Origin: JBBQFI01 sp038237805 | Lineage (GTDB): Bacteria; Verrucomicrobiota; Verrucomicrobiia; Chthoniobacterales; UBA10450 | NCBI GenBank assembly: GCA_038237805.1 | Contig: JBBRYI010000003.1 | Span: forward strand, 1 to 64,000 | Length of the DNA stretch: 64,000 nt | Reading direction: 5' to 3' | Shown: positions 16,968 through 25,224 of the stretch, piece after piece | Position numbering within the stretch: position 1 is the first letter of the stretch | Layout: each line of letters begins with the position of its first letter | Program-made: the position numbers and the translations under genes | Notes under the pieces: model-generated | The model's database searches: none | The model's input: only the letters and a program-made list of their open reading frames with translations | Told to the model about the DNA's origin: nothing

Positions 16968-17235
16968 AAACGTATCTCGGAATGAAACTGGACGTAGCCC
17001 CTCAATTTTTTTATGGACGCGAGGTGCCACCGCCCGCGCGGGCCGGTTTTGGACTGCGGCGGAGCCCCGGCCGCTACTTGCACTTCAACGACACCTACGT
17101 GCGCATTCGTGATCCCGGCAGGCGCGTTTGTGACTCCTCGATTTGCGTCCCATCTCCGATGAGGACCCCCGTTGAGGCTGAAAGACAATCGCAGCGATGC
17201 ACGCCAAATTTCGAGAAGGAGAGCCGAGCATATGG

Positions 17236-17305
17236 AAGTTCGCGACCTAATTGTCCACTTTTGCGCTCCTCCAACTCCAACAATGGACATTTAGGTCGCG
17301 AACTT
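17236..17305. repeat. long inverted repeat, 22-bp arms with one mismatch
   Basis: Arm 1 (17236-17257) and arm 2 (17284-17305) are reverse complements except for one base and are separated by 26 nt. The core word is TTCGCGACCTAA against TTTAGGTCGCGAA. No U-run follows on either strand, so it does not look like a simple intrinsic terminator. It may be a structured leader, a regulator site or the relic of a small palindromic element. Confidence 0.75.
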
Positions 17306-17340
17306 ACAGTTGTTCGCGTTTTGCCGACAATCATAACCAC

Positions 17341-17355
17341 AGAGAGAGAGAGAGA
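17341..17355. repeat. (AG)n dinucleotide microsatellite
   Basis: Seven and a half AG units in a row lie about 210 nt upstream of the metalloprotease gene. Short tracts like this can vary in length by slippage. Here it would alter only leader or promoter spacing, and no function is shown. Confidence 0.7.
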
Positions 17356-17562
17356 GAAATAAAATTATGTTGACAGTTTAACAAGGGGAGTGATGGGATG
17401 GCCGTTTTAACGCAGCAACCGATCGATGATGGCAAACGAACTTTCACACATCGGCTTTCTCAAACCGGGAGTTGGAAAGAGAGGAACAATCTTCGTTAGC
17501 TGCCTCGACTCCAACCCGACATAAGAACTCTGACACTTCTTCATAGAAAGGCATCCTATTAT

Positions 17563-19926
17563 ATGTTCCGCTCCAAAAAATCACGGCTCTCCTGGAGCCA
17601 TCTAGCAATAGCTTTCCTGGCCTTACACAGGCTTCTCAATCCTTGGGTAGCGACTGCAACCCAAGTCGTCCCTTTAACCCTGACCGAAACCGTGCGCCAG
17701 GCAGACACGATTGTTCTAGGGACTGTCGTGTCCCAGAAAACCAGATGGGGCAACCCATCCCATCGTTGGATGGTCACAGATTACACGTTCGAAGTCGAAG
17801 ACCTGATCTACGCGTCAGAAAAAACCGACTCGATTGGGAAGACGATCACAGTGACCTATTGGGGCGGCACCTTAGATGGAGAAACGCAGGCCATCAGTGA
17901 TACACGTCTGCCGGTGCGTGGCGAGCGCCTGTTGTTAATGCTCAAGGCTGGCTGGCAGAAGGTCAATTTTTCCCCCGTCGTCGGATTAAATCACGGCCTC
18001 TTTATTGTGGCTGCGGAAGGGGCGGGCAGACCCGCTACGGTTCGCGACGCGAACGGTTCGCCGCTGGTTCGTACGCCCGACGGAACGATGGTGAAGAGCA
18101 TGCCCGGGTCTAATCCGCAGTCAACTGCGCCGGGCGTGGAACTCAACACCTTCGTTTCCTGGCTGCGCTCCAACATCGCGGCGATCAAGGCGGCGCCTTC
18201 CGAGTTACCGCCCAGGGTGGATCGAAATGACCCTCGAGTGATGAAGGTTTTTTCGAAGAGGCCCGCTCCAGACCAACCAAAGGCGCCCAATGCCAATCAA
18301 GGTGCAAAGGAAACTGGCCGTGAGCCGGCGACCGACTCGCCGCGCGGCACCGCATCCGCGCCGGGTGCTCCCACGTCTAAGGCGCCGGCGGGTTTTGGGG
18401 GTTTCGAGCAAGTTGCGCCCACTCGCCCTTCGAACCGTCCTACTCCCGATTACTCTTACGCCAGAACCGCCAATCGTCCTATCGTAGTAAATAATTTTCC
18501 GGCCAGTTTCGCGCCTTGGTCGCCTGAGGACCAATACCAGATGTCAAAGTGGAATTATTACGCGAGCGACGTCTTCCGGGTTTACACTAATCCCACGGGA
18601 ACGTGGGCTTGGCAGAATAATGTATTCGATTTGTGCGGATGGCCCAGCTCAGCGGACATGCAAGCGCAGTTTGGAGCACCCTGGGATTCCAACACCATCG
18701 GCATTACCTACAGAAGATGGAACAGCAGCAATATCATTATCGAGGCCGACATCGCGCTCAATGACGAAAACTTCGACTTCACACTGAGCGACGAACCGAT
18801 TTACGACGGCTCTTCCCTCCAGGGATTCCGCCAGGTCATGACCCACGAGCTCGGACACATGTGGGGCCTGGACCATCAGTTTAATTTTATTTCCGTCATG
18901 AATTATTTCCCGGCCGTGTTCCGCTTCTTTGGGATGCCCTACATGGATGACGCGGAGGCGATCAGGGTTGCTTATCCCAGCGTGGCAGTAAGCCGGACAG
19001 ATCTCGGTGTTTACCTGTATTATGAGTCGGGATATCAGAGCGTCACCGACGCCACCTTTCCGTCATTTGTTACCGCGGGCGATACATTGACGGTCAATAA
19101 CTATCATCTTGAAAACGTTGGAACAACGACGATTGCGACCCCGACCCTGCAATGGTACCTGACCAGCACGCGCAACTACAACTCGTCCTATTATTATCTG
19201 GGCACGAGCACATACGGCGCGTTGGCTCGCTTTCAGTACTTCGATCCGCCGTCAACTTCGAGGACATTCACGGTGCCAAAGTCCGTGCCGGGGGGATACT
19301 ATTATCTTAATGCGTATGTGCCCGGTGGTGATGCCGGAGCGGGGCAAGGATCGTTTCCGTTCAGCAACAATTACGCTTTCAGCCGCACCACAATCTACAT
19401 TTATGTTCCTTCATTATACCTCACGAGCGCAGTTTCTAGCAAGATGCATGGCGGCCTCGGCCCTTTCGATATCAACCTGCCACTTAGTGGTGCACCTGGC
19501 GTGGAATGTCGCAGTAGTGGCGGCAATCACACTCTCCGGTTCATTTTCACCAACAATGTCCTGAGCGGCAGCGCGAGCGTCACGGCTGGAACAGGAAGCA
19601 TCTCGGGAAGTCCCGGCTTTGCCAGCAATAGCATGACCGTGAACCTGACCGGCGTTGCCGACGTGCAGAAGCTCACGGTGACGCTGAACAATGTGACAGA
19701 TGATTTCGGCCAGGTTCTGCCGAATACAGCAATTAGTGTGAACATGCTCATCGGCGATACTACGGGAAACAAAACCGTCAACGCGTCCGATGTCTCGCAG
19801 ACTAAGTCGCAATCTGGCTTGGCCGTTACTGGCAGCAACTATCGTGAAGATGTCACTGTTAATGGTTCCATCAATGCTTCAGATGTCAGTCTGGTGAAAT
19901 CACGTTCCGGGTTCGGCGTACCATAA
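17563..19926 (+). CDS. secreted matrixin-like zinc metalloprotease with dockerin-like module
   Basis: The 787-aa protein has a signal peptide (residues about 1-30), an N-terminal domain of unknown type (30-215) and a Pro/Ala-rich linker (220-310). The catalytic domain carries HELGHMWGLDH: His428, Glu429, His432 and His438 form the HExxHxxGxxH zinc site of the metzincin/M10 group, with a downstream SVMNYFP that matches the Met-turn. A CARDB-like beta domain follows (about 475-615), then the island's common module (622-787: SSKMHG, APGVECRSSG, DTTGNKTVNASD, DVTVNGSINASD, SRSGFGVP). It is the only plus-strand member of the family. Its stop lies 12 nt from the tRNA-Val gene. Extracellular proteolysis is inferred from the zinc motif. 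Confidence 0.9.
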   Translation: MFRSKKSRLSWSHLAIAFLALHRLLNPWVATATQVVPLTLTETVRQADTIVLGTVVSQKTRWGNPSHRWMVTDYTFEVEDLIYASEKTDSIGKTITVTYWGGTLDGETQAISDTRLPVRGERLLLMLKAGWQKVNFSPVVGLNHGLFIVAAEGAGRPATVRDANGSPLVRTPDGTMVKSMPGSNPQSTAPGVELNTFVSWLRSNIAAIKAAPSELPPRVDRNDPRVMKVFSKRPAPDQPKAPNANQGAKETGREPATDSPRGTASAPGAPTSKAPAGFGGFEQVAPTRPSNRPTPDYSYARTANRPIVVNNFPASFAPWSPEDQYQMSKWNYYASDVFRVYTNPTGTWAWQNNVFDLCGWPSSADMQAQFGAPWDSNTIGITYRRWNSSNIIIEADIALNDENFDFTLSDEPIYDGSSLQGFRQVMTHELGHMWGLDHQFNFISVMNYFPAVFRFFGMPYMDDAEAIRVAYPSVAVSRTDLGVYLYYESGYQSVTDATFPSFVTAGDTLTVNNYHLENVGTTTIATPTLQWYLTSTRNYNSSYYYLGTSTYGALARFQYFDPPSTSRTFTVPKSVPGGYYYLNAYVPGGDAGAGQGSFPFSNNYAFSRTTIYIYVPSLYLTSAVSSKMHGGLGPFDINLPLSGAPGVECRSSGGNHTLRFIFTNNVLSGSASVTAGTGSISGSPGFASNSMTVNLTGVADVQKLTVTLNNVTDDFGQVLPNTAISVNMLIGDTTGNKTVNASDVSQTKSQSGLAVTGSNYREDVTVNGSINASDVSLVKSRSGFGVP

Positions 19927-19937
19927 TCATGTACACA

Positions 19938-20009
19938 TGCGCGATGCAGGGTTCGAACCTGCGACTTCTTGCGTGTGAAGCAAGCGCTCTACCACTGAGC
20001 TAATCGCGC
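19938..20009 (-). tRNA. tRNA-Val (anticodon CAC)
   Basis: The minus strand folds as a standard cloverleaf. Acceptor GCGCGAT pairs with ATCGCGC, the D arm is GCTCAGTGGTAGAGC, the anticodon stem is CTTGC/GCAAG around loop TTCACAC, and the T arm contains GGTTCGAACC. The discriminator is A. The CCA end is not encoded. The surface-protein island lies on its 3' side. Confidence 0.95.
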
Positions 20010-20057
20010 GATTGGAGAAGTGATAAGTGACGAGTGACAAGTGATGAGTCAAGGCGA

Positions 20058-20177
20058 GTTGTAGCTGCCGCCGGTGTTGTAGCTGCCGCCGGTGTTGTAG
20101 CTGCCGCCGTCACCGGCGGCAGAGAAAGTTTCCCGCCCGGCTCGGCGTCTGCCGCCGATGACGGCGGCAGCTACAAC
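20058..20177. repeat. GTAGCTGCCGCC repeat cluster
   Basis: Three direct copies of GTAGCTGCCGCCGGTGTT-like units are followed by inverted copies ending GGCGGCAGCTAC, giving nested hairpins between the tRNA-Val gene and osmC. The units match the element at about 34972-35030, so this is a dispersed REP-like family with a local tandem expansion. Confidence 0.75.
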
Positions 20178-20230
20178 GGCGCGCAAATCGAGGCGCTTGT
20201 CAGCGCCGCTCACGCATTCTATTAAGAGGC

Positions 20231-20677
20231 ATGTCCGAACATAAAGTCTCTCTTCGTTGGGAACGCGGCGACGCTGCTTTCGAATATCAGAAATATCCGA
20301 GGAACCACACTTGGAAATTTGATGGCGGTCACGAGATGCAGGCTTCGGCCGCGCCCGCTTTTTTGGGCGATCCGAAAAATGTCGATCCGGAGGAAGCGTT
20401 CGTCGCGGCGCTTTCCAGTTGTCACATGCTCACGTTCCTCGCCGCAGCCTGCAAAAAGAAGTTCGTGATCGATGAATACTCGGACGATGCCGTTGGCCAC
20501 ATGGAAAAAAATCCGGAAGGGAAAATGGCGATCACGAAAGTGGAGCTACATCCGAAGTTGAAATTCTCCGGCGATAATCAGCCGACAGATAAAGATCTCG
20601 ATGAGATGCACCATTTCGCTCACGAGAATTGTTTCATCGCGAATTCGGTGAAGACCGATGTGACCGTCGAGAAATAA
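20231..20677 (+). CDS. OsmC/Ohr-family protein
   Basis: The 148-aa protein contains the OsmC core. DPEEAFVAALSSCHMLTFL carries the first conserved Cys of the family, and the C-terminal part (HHFAHENCFIANSVKTDVTV) carries the second. In known members these two cysteines reduce organic hydroperoxides. The length is typical. AAGAGGC just ahead of the ATG is a fair ribosome site. It is cytoplasmic and stands alone, downstream of the tRNA-Val/repeat region and 130 nt before glyS. The subgroup (OsmC, Ohr or YhfA-like) is not settled. Confidence 0.88.
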   Translation: MSEHKVSLRWERGDAAFEYQKYPRNHTWKFDGGHEMQASAAPAFLGDPKNVDPEEAFVAALSSCHMLTFLAAACKKKFVIDEYSDDAVGHMEKNPEGKMAITKVELHPKLKFSGDNQPTDKDLDEMHHFAHENCFIANSVKTDVTVEK

Positions 20678-20702
20678 TCTCGCTTTCGCCTTCTGTATCC
20701 AC

Positions 20703-20797
20703 GGATTGCGCAGATTTTCACAGATTCGAACAGCCCGAGAGAGCCAACGAATCTTCCTTCGAAAAATCTGTGTGAATCTGTGAAATCTGTGGACCTT
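20703..20797. repeat. AATCTGTG direct and inverted repeats
   Basis: The gap before glyS holds TTTCACAGATT followed later by three head-to-tail copies of AATCTGTG-like words (AATCTGTGTGAATCTGTGA). They can form a stem with the first copy. It is of the simple intergenic-repeat type, and no regulatory role is evident. Confidence 0.55.
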
Positions 20798-20807
20798 TGT
20801 CTTTCTT

Positions 20808-22463
20808 ATGAGCAGTAAGTCCGATACGCAGCGGATGGAGAAGATCGTAAGCTTGTGCAAGCGGCGCGGATTTATTTTTCAAGCGAGCGAGATTTACGGC
20901 GGGTTGAATGGCGTTTGGGACTACGGACCGCTCGGCGTGGAGCTGAAAAATAATCTCAAACAATATTGGTGGCGCGTAATGGTGCGCGAGCGCGACGATG
21001 TTGTCGGCATCGACGGGTCGATTTTGACTGGACGCGCTGTGCTCAAGGCGAGTGGGCACGAAGATACCTTCAGCGACCCGATGGTGGATTGCCTATTAAC
21101 ACAGAGACGTTTTCGAGCGGATCAGGTCGAACCGCAAAGCGGGATGGCATACACATTTGAGGGCGCAGCCGACGCCGATTATCTGACCGCATTCGGAAGC
21201 CTCTTGGGGCCAGATCCAAAAGCTGGAGCTCTCGAAAAGCTTTTGGAAAAGCGAGCCACCGGGAAAACGAACATTCCGCGCGACGAAGATTTTCCATTGG
21301 TTACTGAGCCTTACAGCGTTTTGGTCTCATCCGAGAAAAATTCAGAGCGTGCCCGCAAAACTGCAATTGAGTACTACAGAGCACGAGGTATTCGGAATCC
21401 GTTGCTGTTGGGAGAGACAAATAGTGTTGTTAGGGAAACGCGACAATACAATCCTGAGAATGGTTCGTTACTGACGCCACCCCGAGCGTTTAACCTGATG
21501 CTTCGCACAAACGTCGGTGCGACGGCAGATGAGAACTCGATCGCGTATCTGCGCCCGGAAACGGCGCAATCTATTTTCGTGCAGTTTAAGAACGTGCTCG
21601 AGACGTCGCGGAAGAAATTGCCGTTTGGCATCGCGCAAATCGGGAAAGCGTTTCGCAACGAAATCAATCCGCGCAATTTCACTTTTCGCTCACGCGAGTT
21701 CGAACAAATGGAGCTGGAATATTTTTGCCGACCGGAGCAGGGGATGGATTTGCTCGCGTATTGGCTGAAGGAGCGAATCAAGTTTTATCAGAACATCGGA
21801 ATTGCACGCGGGCGATTGCACGTGCTCGATGTGCCGGAGACGGAACGTGCCTTTTATTCGAAAGGGACGTTCGACATCGAATACGAATTTCCATTCGGCC
21901 GGCAGGAGCTGGAGGGCGTCGCTTATCGGACCGATTACGATTTGATGCAGCATCAAAAGGCGAGCGGGAAGTCGCTCGAATATTTCGATGAGGAAACGAA
22001 GCAGAAATTTGTTCCGCATGTGGTCGAGCCAAGCGCCGGCGTCGACCGCTCGGTCCTCGCGCTCATTTGCGAGGCGTACTCCGAAGATGAAGCGCCGGAT
22101 GAAAAAGGAAAAATGGAAACGCGCACCGTGCTGCGGTTTCATCCGCGCATGGCGCCGGTGAAGTGCGCGGTGTTTCCGCTTTTGAAAAACAAGGAGCCGC
22201 TCGTGGCAAAGGCTCGAGAAATTGTGGGTCTGCTTCGTCCGCATATGAATGTCTTCTATGACGAAAGCGGCGCGATCGGGCGGCGTTATCGGCGGCAGGA
22301 TGAAATCGGCACGCCCTTTGGGGTGACGGTAGATTTCGAGACGCTCGGAGAAAAAGATCCGGCGTTAACAGACACTGTCACTTTGCGCGACCGCGATTCG
22401 ATGAAGCAAGAGCGCGTAAAGATCTCGGAACTGCGCGATCGTTTGCTTGAAGCGATCGTCTAA
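20808..22463 (+). CDS. glyS: glycine--tRNA ligase, single-chain class II type
   Basis: The 551-aa enzyme charges tRNA-Gly and belongs to the alpha2 (eukaryote/archaea-like) class, not the alpha2beta2 type. Visible class II signatures are RRGFIFQASEIYGGLNGVWD at the N-terminus, motif 2 around QIGKAFRNEINPRNFTFRSR, and motif 3 near PHVVEPSAGVDRSVLAL. The C-terminal anticodon-binding domain begins near MAPVKCAVFPLL. DPMVDC and RFRADQ are retained near residue 90, but the extra zinc cysteines of some homologues are not obvious. No T-box leader is seen. Confidence 0.96.
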   Translation: MSSKSDTQRMEKIVSLCKRRGFIFQASEIYGGLNGVWDYGPLGVELKNNLKQYWWRVMVRERDDVVGIDGSILTGRAVLKASGHEDTFSDPMVDCLLTQRRFRADQVEPQSGMAYTFEGAADADYLTAFGSLLGPDPKAGALEKLLEKRATGKTNIPRDEDFPLVTEPYSVLVSSEKNSERARKTAIEYYRARGIRNPLLLGETNSVVRETRQYNPENGSLLTPPRAFNLMLRTNVGATADENSIAYLRPETAQSIFVQFKNVLETSRKKLPFGIAQIGKAFRNEINPRNFTFRSREFEQMELEYFCRPEQGMDLLAYWLKERIKFYQNIGIARGRLHVLDVPETERAFYSKGTFDIEYEFPFGRQELEGVAYRTDYDLMQHQKASGKSLEYFDEETKQKFVPHVVEPSAGVDRSVLALICEAYSEDEAPDEKGKMETRTVLRFHPRMAPVKCAVFPLLKNKEPLVAKAREIVGLLRPHMNVFYDESGAIGRRYRRQDEIGTPFGVTVDFETLGEKDPALTDTVTLRDRDSMKQERVKISELRDRLLEAIV

Positions 22464-22466
22464 ATT

Positions 22467-22540
22467 TGTAGCGGCGGTCTCTGACCGTCGCATTATTCCA
22501 CCCTGGGATTTTCGAGCGACGGTCAGAGACCGCAACTACA
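22467..22540. repeat. TGTAGCGGCGGTCTCTGACCGTCG hairpin element (REP-like)
   Basis: Two copies of the core GCGGTCTCTGACCGTCG face each other between TGTAGC and ACTACA ends in the 89-nt gap between glyS and the YjbR gene. It has the same outer ends as the elements at 34927 and 62577. It probably forms a strong hairpin in the transcript. Confidence 0.75.
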
Positions 22541-22552
22541 GAAGAATAAGAA

Positions 22553-22954
22553 ATGGATCTAGAATCATTTCGCGACTATTGCCTAACGAAAAAAGGAGCG
22601 ACCGAAGGAATGCCATTCGGGGAGACAGTGGTGGTATTCAAAGTTGGCGACAAAATGTTTGGGCTCGCTTCGCTCGACGAAGTCCCGACGACGGTGAACC
22701 TAAAGTGCGATCCCGACCTTGCGCTCGAATTACGCGATCGCTACGAGCAGGTGCGACCGGGTTATCACATGAACAAAAAGCATTGGAACACGGTGGAGTT
22801 GAGCAGCGGGATTCCGAATACAGAAATCACTAAGATGATCGACCACTCGTATGATCTGGTCGTGCAGAGTTTGCCTAAAGGTAGGGCGCGACGGCCCGTC
22901 GCGCCGACAACAAAAAGGAAGCGTCCTGCCGAACGAGTAAAGCGCGATCTCTGA
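22553..22954 (+). CDS. MmcQ/YjbR-family protein
   Basis: The 133-aa protein shows the YjbR pattern. DLESFRDYCLTKKGATEGMP and FGETVVVFKVGDKMFGL open it. VNLKCDPDLALELRDRY follows, then RPGYHMNKKHWNTVELSSG. The family has a double-wing DNA-binding-like fold and unknown physiology. The last 25 residues (after LPKG) are basic and overlap a GC-rich hairpin repeat at 22881-22905, so the tail may have been created by repeat insertion into the 3' end of the gene. Confidence 0.88.
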   Translation: MDLESFRDYCLTKKGATEGMPFGETVVVFKVGDKMFGLASLDEVPTTVNLKCDPDLALELRDRYEQVRPGYHMNKKHWNTVELSSGIPNTEITKMIDHSYDLVVQSLPKGRARRPVAPTTKRKRPAERVKRDL

Positions 22955-23006
22955 AAATTTCGCGCCATTACTCATTCGATGGGCGCGACCGGCGGTCGCG
23001 CCCTAC
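22881..23006. repeat. pair of GGGCGCGAC...GTCGCGCCC hairpins
   Basis: Hairpin 1 (22881-22905) lies in the 3' coding end of the YjbR gene. Hairpin 2 (22981-23006) lies across the stop of murI. Both share TAGGGCGCGAC and GTCGCGCC(C) ends. They sit between convergent genes and could act as a bidirectional terminator. A similar word occurs at about 25180. Confidence 0.6.
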
Positions 23007-23911
23007 CGGGTCGGATGCAAAACTTCACGCAGTTGAATGTTTCCCACATCCAGTTGTAAAGCGTCGCGCGCTATTTGCAGAAAAGCGTCGGGCTGATCTG
23101 TGAGCGCTACGGCCAGAGAGCCGGTGCTATTTTCCGAAGCACCTAACCCTTTTTGTTCCAGCAAATTTTGCACAGCAATGGCGCAGTTTTCTGCGGAATC
23201 GACCAGCCGAACACGATCGCCGAGGAAACGAAGAATCGCATCACGCAATAAAGGATAATGCGTGCAGCCGAGCACCAGCGTGTCGACTTCCTTTTGCACG
23301 AGCGGATCGAGATATCGCTTGATCACATGATCGGTGATTTCGTTTTGCAGCCAGCCCTCTTCGATAAGGGGCACGAGAAGAGGACAGGCCAGTGCCGTCG
23401 TCTGCACTTCGGAATCAAGCCAGCGCAAGGCGCGTTCGTAGGCGCCACTTTTTACCGTGGCGCGCGTGCCGATGACACCGACGTGTTTGTTGCGCGTAGT
23501 TGCAATCGCCGCCTCGGCGCCCGGTGAAATAACGCCCAGCACCGGAACGGTAAGCGTTTGCTCAAGGCGCGGAAGGGCCAGGGCGGAGGCGGTGTTGCAG
23601 GCGACGACAATCGCCTTGCAATTTTCCTCTAACAACATTTCGGCAATTTCGAGACTGTAGCGCTCGACCGTGGCCGCGCTTTTCCCGCCGTAAGGAACAC
23701 GAGCCGTATCCCCCAAATAAAATATTTGCTCGTTAGGCAATAATTCGCGCAACGCGCTCACAACCGTGAGACCGCCAATCCCGGAATCGAAGACACCGAT
23801 CGGTCGCGTGTCGGAACGCGGCGGATCGGAAGTTGGCGACTTGGAAACCGCCGCTCCTTGAGACGAACTTTTATTCGCCGCCGTTGATCGAGATGGAGGG
23901 TTTGTCGGCAT
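23003..23911 (-). CDS. murI: glutamate racemase
   Basis: The 302-aa enzyme converts L- to D-glutamate for peptidoglycan. Family landmarks are IGVFDSGIGGLTVVSALREL near residue 38, YLGDTARVPYGGKS, the first catalytic Cys in VACNTAS (Cys105) and the second in LGCTHYP (about Cys216). An N-terminal Ser/Pro-rich extension of about 36 residues precedes the core and may be untranslated if a later start is used. The start overlaps the 3' end of the amidase gene by 41 nt in another frame. Both genes act on the cell wall, and translation is probably coupled. Confidence 0.95.
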   Translation of the reverse strand: MPTNPPSRSTAANKSSSQGAAVSKSPTSDPPRSDTRPIGVFDSGIGGLTVVSALRELLPNEQIFYLGDTARVPYGGKSAATVERYSLEIAEMLLEENCKAIVVACNTASALALPRLEQTLTVPVLGVISPGAEAAIATTRNKHVGVIGTRATVKSGAYERALRWLDSEVQTTALACPLLVPLIEEGWLQNEITDHVIKRYLDPLVQKEVDTLVLGCTHYPLLRDAILRFLGDRVRLVDSAENCAIAVQNLLEQKGLGASENSTGSLAVALTDQPDAFLQIARDALQLDVGNIQLREVLHPTR

Positions 23912-24983
23912 GATTCAGCGAGGGCGCAATATCGTCGCGCAACGGCTCAGTGATGGAATGTTCGTGGGGCGGCAAATTATTTGTCGCGACCGCGAGCGTT
24001 GCGCCGGTCGAGCGGAAGTTTACGGCAGCATCATAATTCTGCACGGCTTGGGCAATGGCCAAACCCATCTGGCGTCGATATTGCGGCGTCGCGATTCGCC
24101 GGCCTTCATCGCGATGACTGAGGAAACCGCCCTCCAACAGCACTGCTGGAATCTTGATATTCCGCAAAACATGGAAACGGGCGTGGTGAACGCCGCGATC
24201 AAACACCGACAATCGCGCCAGAACGGCGGCGTGCACCGCCGCAGCGAGCGCCATGTTTTGTTCGTCCTGGGGATTTCCGTCATAGGCGCGCGTGTCGGCA
24301 ACGGAAGCATGATTTTCGGTCGTGGCATTCGAAGGAACGCCAGCGGGCGCGAGAGCGTAACTTTCGATTCCGGCGCCACCGTTGCTGGTATTGAAATGGA
24401 TGCTGACAAAAACCGCATTCGGAAACCGATTGGCAAATTCGACTCGGTCTTCAAGCGAGCGTGCGGCATCGTTCGAACGCGTCATTGCGACTTTAAATCC
24501 AGCGTGCTGCAGCTGTTCGCGCGCGATGAGCGCGACATCGAGCGCAAAGCCTTTTTCCGTTCCCCATTCGTTAGCCGCGCCTTGATCATCGCCTCCATGA
24601 CCAGGATCGAGCACCACTACTTCGACTTTGTGCGCGTTACGCAGCCGGTTCGGCCGCAAGATCGGTTCGATAATTTTGCTGACATCCATTGCCGAAACCA
24701 AGGTGTCGGTGGTGGTGCCGAGAATCGGAAAGTCGGTGAAGAAACGCACACCGTTAATATCGATTTCGCTCGTGCCCGCTTGCGCGCGAAGTCCACGGCG
24801 ATCGTTACGCAATGAAACATTGCGATTCACGCGCGTGTATTCGGGAAATTGATAGAACTCCGCCACGTTCGCGAATGAAACATAATCGCGGTTTTGCAGA
24901 CGGATTACGTTCCAATCGGAGGCGAGTAGTGACGAAGCCAGAATAAATTCTCCGCAACAGATTATTTTGATCGCGGCGCCCAT
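23871..24983 (-). CDS. N-acetylmuramoyl-L-alanine amidase (AmiC-type)
   Basis: The 370-aa protein starts at the ATG at 24983, followed by a hydrophobic export segment (AAIKIICCGEFILASSLL). The longer frame to 25097 adds only a basic low-quality stretch. Residues about 20-130 resemble a copper-amine-oxidase-like/AMIN-type substrate region. The Amidase_3 catalytic domain follows: VVVLDPGHGGDDQGA (zinc His), SLEDRVEFANRF, VSIHFNTSNGGAGIESY (second zinc His) and the final Glu in VLLEGGFLSHRDEG. It cleaves the stem peptide from MurNAc in the periplasm. It forms a unit with murI downstream. Confidence 0.92.
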   Translation of the reverse strand: MGAAIKIICCGEFILASSLLASDWNVIRLQNRDYVSFANVAEFYQFPEYTRVNRNVSLRNDRRGLRAQAGTSEIDINGVRFFTDFPILGTTTDTLVSAMDVSKIIEPILRPNRLRNAHKVEVVVLDPGHGGDDQGAANEWGTEKGFALDVALIAREQLQHAGFKVAMTRSNDAARSLEDRVEFANRFPNAVFVSIHFNTSNGGAGIESYALAPAGVPSNATTENHASVADTRAYDGNPQDEQNMALAAAVHAAVLARLSVFDRGVHHARFHVLRNIKIPAVLLEGGFLSHRDEGRRIATPQYRRQMGLAIAQAVQNYDAAVNFRSTGATLAVATNNLPPHEHSITEPLRDDIAPSLNHADKPSISINGGE

Positions 24984-25224
24984 TTTGCACGCAAAGGTGG
25001 CGGCGGGCGGTGCGCGCCGCAAGTGCATGCGTAGGGGGCGCGTCTCGCGCGCCGTGGGACGTCTCGTCCGACACAATGATAGGCGCCGAAGGCGCATTAT
25101 GGTTTGCTCCGCGAGACGCGAAGCAACACGGGCGGGACGCCCGCGCTACCCCGGATTCCGGCGGCTTGGCCGTCGCGCCCTACCAGCTTGCAATCAGCTT
25201 GTCGTCTCGGATGATTGCAGCGCA
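24984..25224. other. divergent region between amidase and valS, repeat-rich
   Basis: The 241-nt gap holds several short GC-rich hairpins (for example GCGCGTCTCGCGCGC, GGCGCCGAAGGCGC and GGGCGGGACGCCCGC) and a GTCGCGCCCTACC word shared with the repeat at 22981. The frames reading through it into both genes look like repeat-derived extensions, so they were not used for start choice. No promoter is clear. Confidence 0.5.

Larger units (their letters stand above)
16968..17562. other. divergent intergenic region of the surface island
   Basis: These 595 nt separate the divergent trmB paralogue 2 and metalloprotease genes and hold no credible gene. Short frames exist on both strands, but none has recognisable content. 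The region contains a 22-bp-arm inverted repeat (17236-17305), an (AG)n tract (17341-17355) and a TTGACA box (at about 17371). No well-spaced -10 box is evident after that TTGACA. The metalloprotease start is preceded by AGAAAGG. Confidence 0.6.

Noticed and set aside
16950..17030. N-terminal extension of TrmB paralogue 2 (start at 17030)
   Set aside because: The extra 27 residues have no counterpart in paralogue 1 and would put the perfect palindrome inside the coding region. The ATG at 16949 fits better.
20678..20807. Possible T-box or glycine riboswitch upstream of glyS
   Set aside because: The gap contains only AATCTGTG repeats. I see no specifier loop, T-box core or tandem glycine aptamer.
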